Below, piece by piece: positions 63,624 to 64,000 of a stretch of DNA of 64,000 bases. The notes under the pieces are model-generated. The model searched no databases. It had not been told where the DNA came from and was given only the letters and a program-made list of their open reading frames with translations. The position numbers and the translations under genes are program-made. This DNA is from Anaerolineales bacterium. GTDB lineage: Bacteria; Chloroflexota; Anaerolineae; Anaerolineales; UBA4823. Within the stretch, counting starts at the first letter, position 1; each line of letters opens with the position of its first letter. The stretch spans positions 1 through 64,000 of the forward strand of contig JAGVAD010000041.1 of NCBI GenBank assembly GCA_020060465.1, in the 5' to 3' direction.

Positions 63624-64000
63624 ATGTTCAATCCAAAGCGGTTGATCTTCATTCATGGTTTAGAGGGCACCAGCCAGGGAGTGAAGGCCAGATTACTTCG
63701 TAATCTTTTCCCGGAGATGAAAATCCCGGATTTTAGCGGCTCGCTTGAAGAACGTATGCTCCAACTTTACTCGATTATCGGGAACACGGATAATTGGACA
63801 ATCATCGGTTCAAGTTTAGGCGGATTGATGGCAGCGATGTTTGCTGTCCAGAGGCCAATGCAGGTGCGGCGGTTGGTGCTTCTTGCGCCTGCGCTGATCT
63901 GGCCGGACTTTGCCGCTTCGTTGACAGCGCCCATTGAAACCCCAACGATTCTCTATCACGGGCGGCATGATGAATTAATTCCTTTACTACGGGTCCGTGA
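63624..64000 (+). CDS. Alpha/beta-hydrolase (YqiA-like), cut by the window edge
   Basis: The first 125 residues of a serine-hydrolase-like protein: LIFIHGLEGTSQG with the oxyanion region, the nucleophile motif IGSSLGGLMAA (GxSxG), and a likely acid region ILYHGRHDELIP. YqiA-type esterases are small and share the opening IHGL and GSSLGG. GGAGG lies seven bases before the ATG at 63624. The His of the triad would lie beyond the edge. Confidence 0.85.
   Translation, partial: MFNPKRLIFIHGLEGTSQGVKARLLRNLFPEMKIPDFSGSLEERMLQLYSIIGNTDNWTIIGSSLGGLMAAMFAVQRPMQVRRLVLLAPALIWPDFAASLTAPIETPTILYHGRHDELIPLLRVR

Overview
The window looks like a chromosome segment of an anaerobic member of the Chloroflexota, most likely Anaerolineae-like. 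This is an inference. It rests on the tungsten aldehyde oxidoreductase locus, the many MttB-type methyltransferases, the lipoproteins with Val/Glu-Val/Pro linkers, the DUF6062-like proteins and the housekeeping gene types. No rRNA, tRNA or CRISPR array was recognised. Gene density is high and most genes sit in co-directional runs.

Region 1 (1-12.5 kb) is mainly housekeeping: a frameshifted TPR protein, polA, a lytic-transglycosylase-like exported protein behind a textbook promoter, a LysM/M23 cell-wall hydrolase downstream of rho, a LOG-family hydrolase overlapping endonuclease V, and phosphoglucomutase.

Region 2 (12.5-28.6 kb, minus strand) reads as one 13-gene, 16-kb operon. A GntR/FCD regulator heads it, followed by one corrinoid protein, five different MttB-superfamily methyltransferases (none with an in-frame amber codon), a complete PotABCD-type ABC importer, an M20 amidohydrolase and an S9 prolyl-oligopeptidase-like enzyme. 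I infer uptake, hydrolysis and corrinoid-dependent demethylation of several quaternary or methylated amines.

Region 3 (28.6-34.7 kb) holds two fluoride (crcB-motif) riboswitches on opposite strands. One precedes a histidine phosphatase and a DUF6062-like Cys protein. The other precedes a second DUF6062-like paralogue and a zinc-ribbon/HEAT protein. Between them lie a PadR regulator with a perfect 14-bp-arm operator, modA, modB (no modC) and a TauE/SafE permease.

Region 4 (34.7-50.6 kb, plus strand) is a long redox/sulfur-type cluster. It contains a TauE/SafE permease, two FmdE-domain proteins, several thioredoxin-fold proteins, a ferredoxin, an ArsP-like permease, CcdA, an ABC-2 exporter, two paralogous four-Cys Fe-S proteins, a PlsY-DegV fusion, a two-component system and an octaheme cytochrome lipoprotein. 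Three palindromes of the form ATTC-N8-GAAT, two of them placed identically against near-identical promoters, define a local regulon of the kind bound by persulfide-sensing ArsR-family repressors.

Region 5 (50.6-64 kb) has a thioredoxin-type arsenate reductase, a split MoaD, and a tungsten oxidoreductase operon (radical SAM maturase with an AbrB-like head, a protoglobin-MoaD fusion, and AOR). It ends with an ArsR regulator, radC, enolase, plsC, pyrG, a roadblock protein, a MITE-like palindromic insert, a third TauE/SafE permease and the start of an alpha/beta hydrolase.
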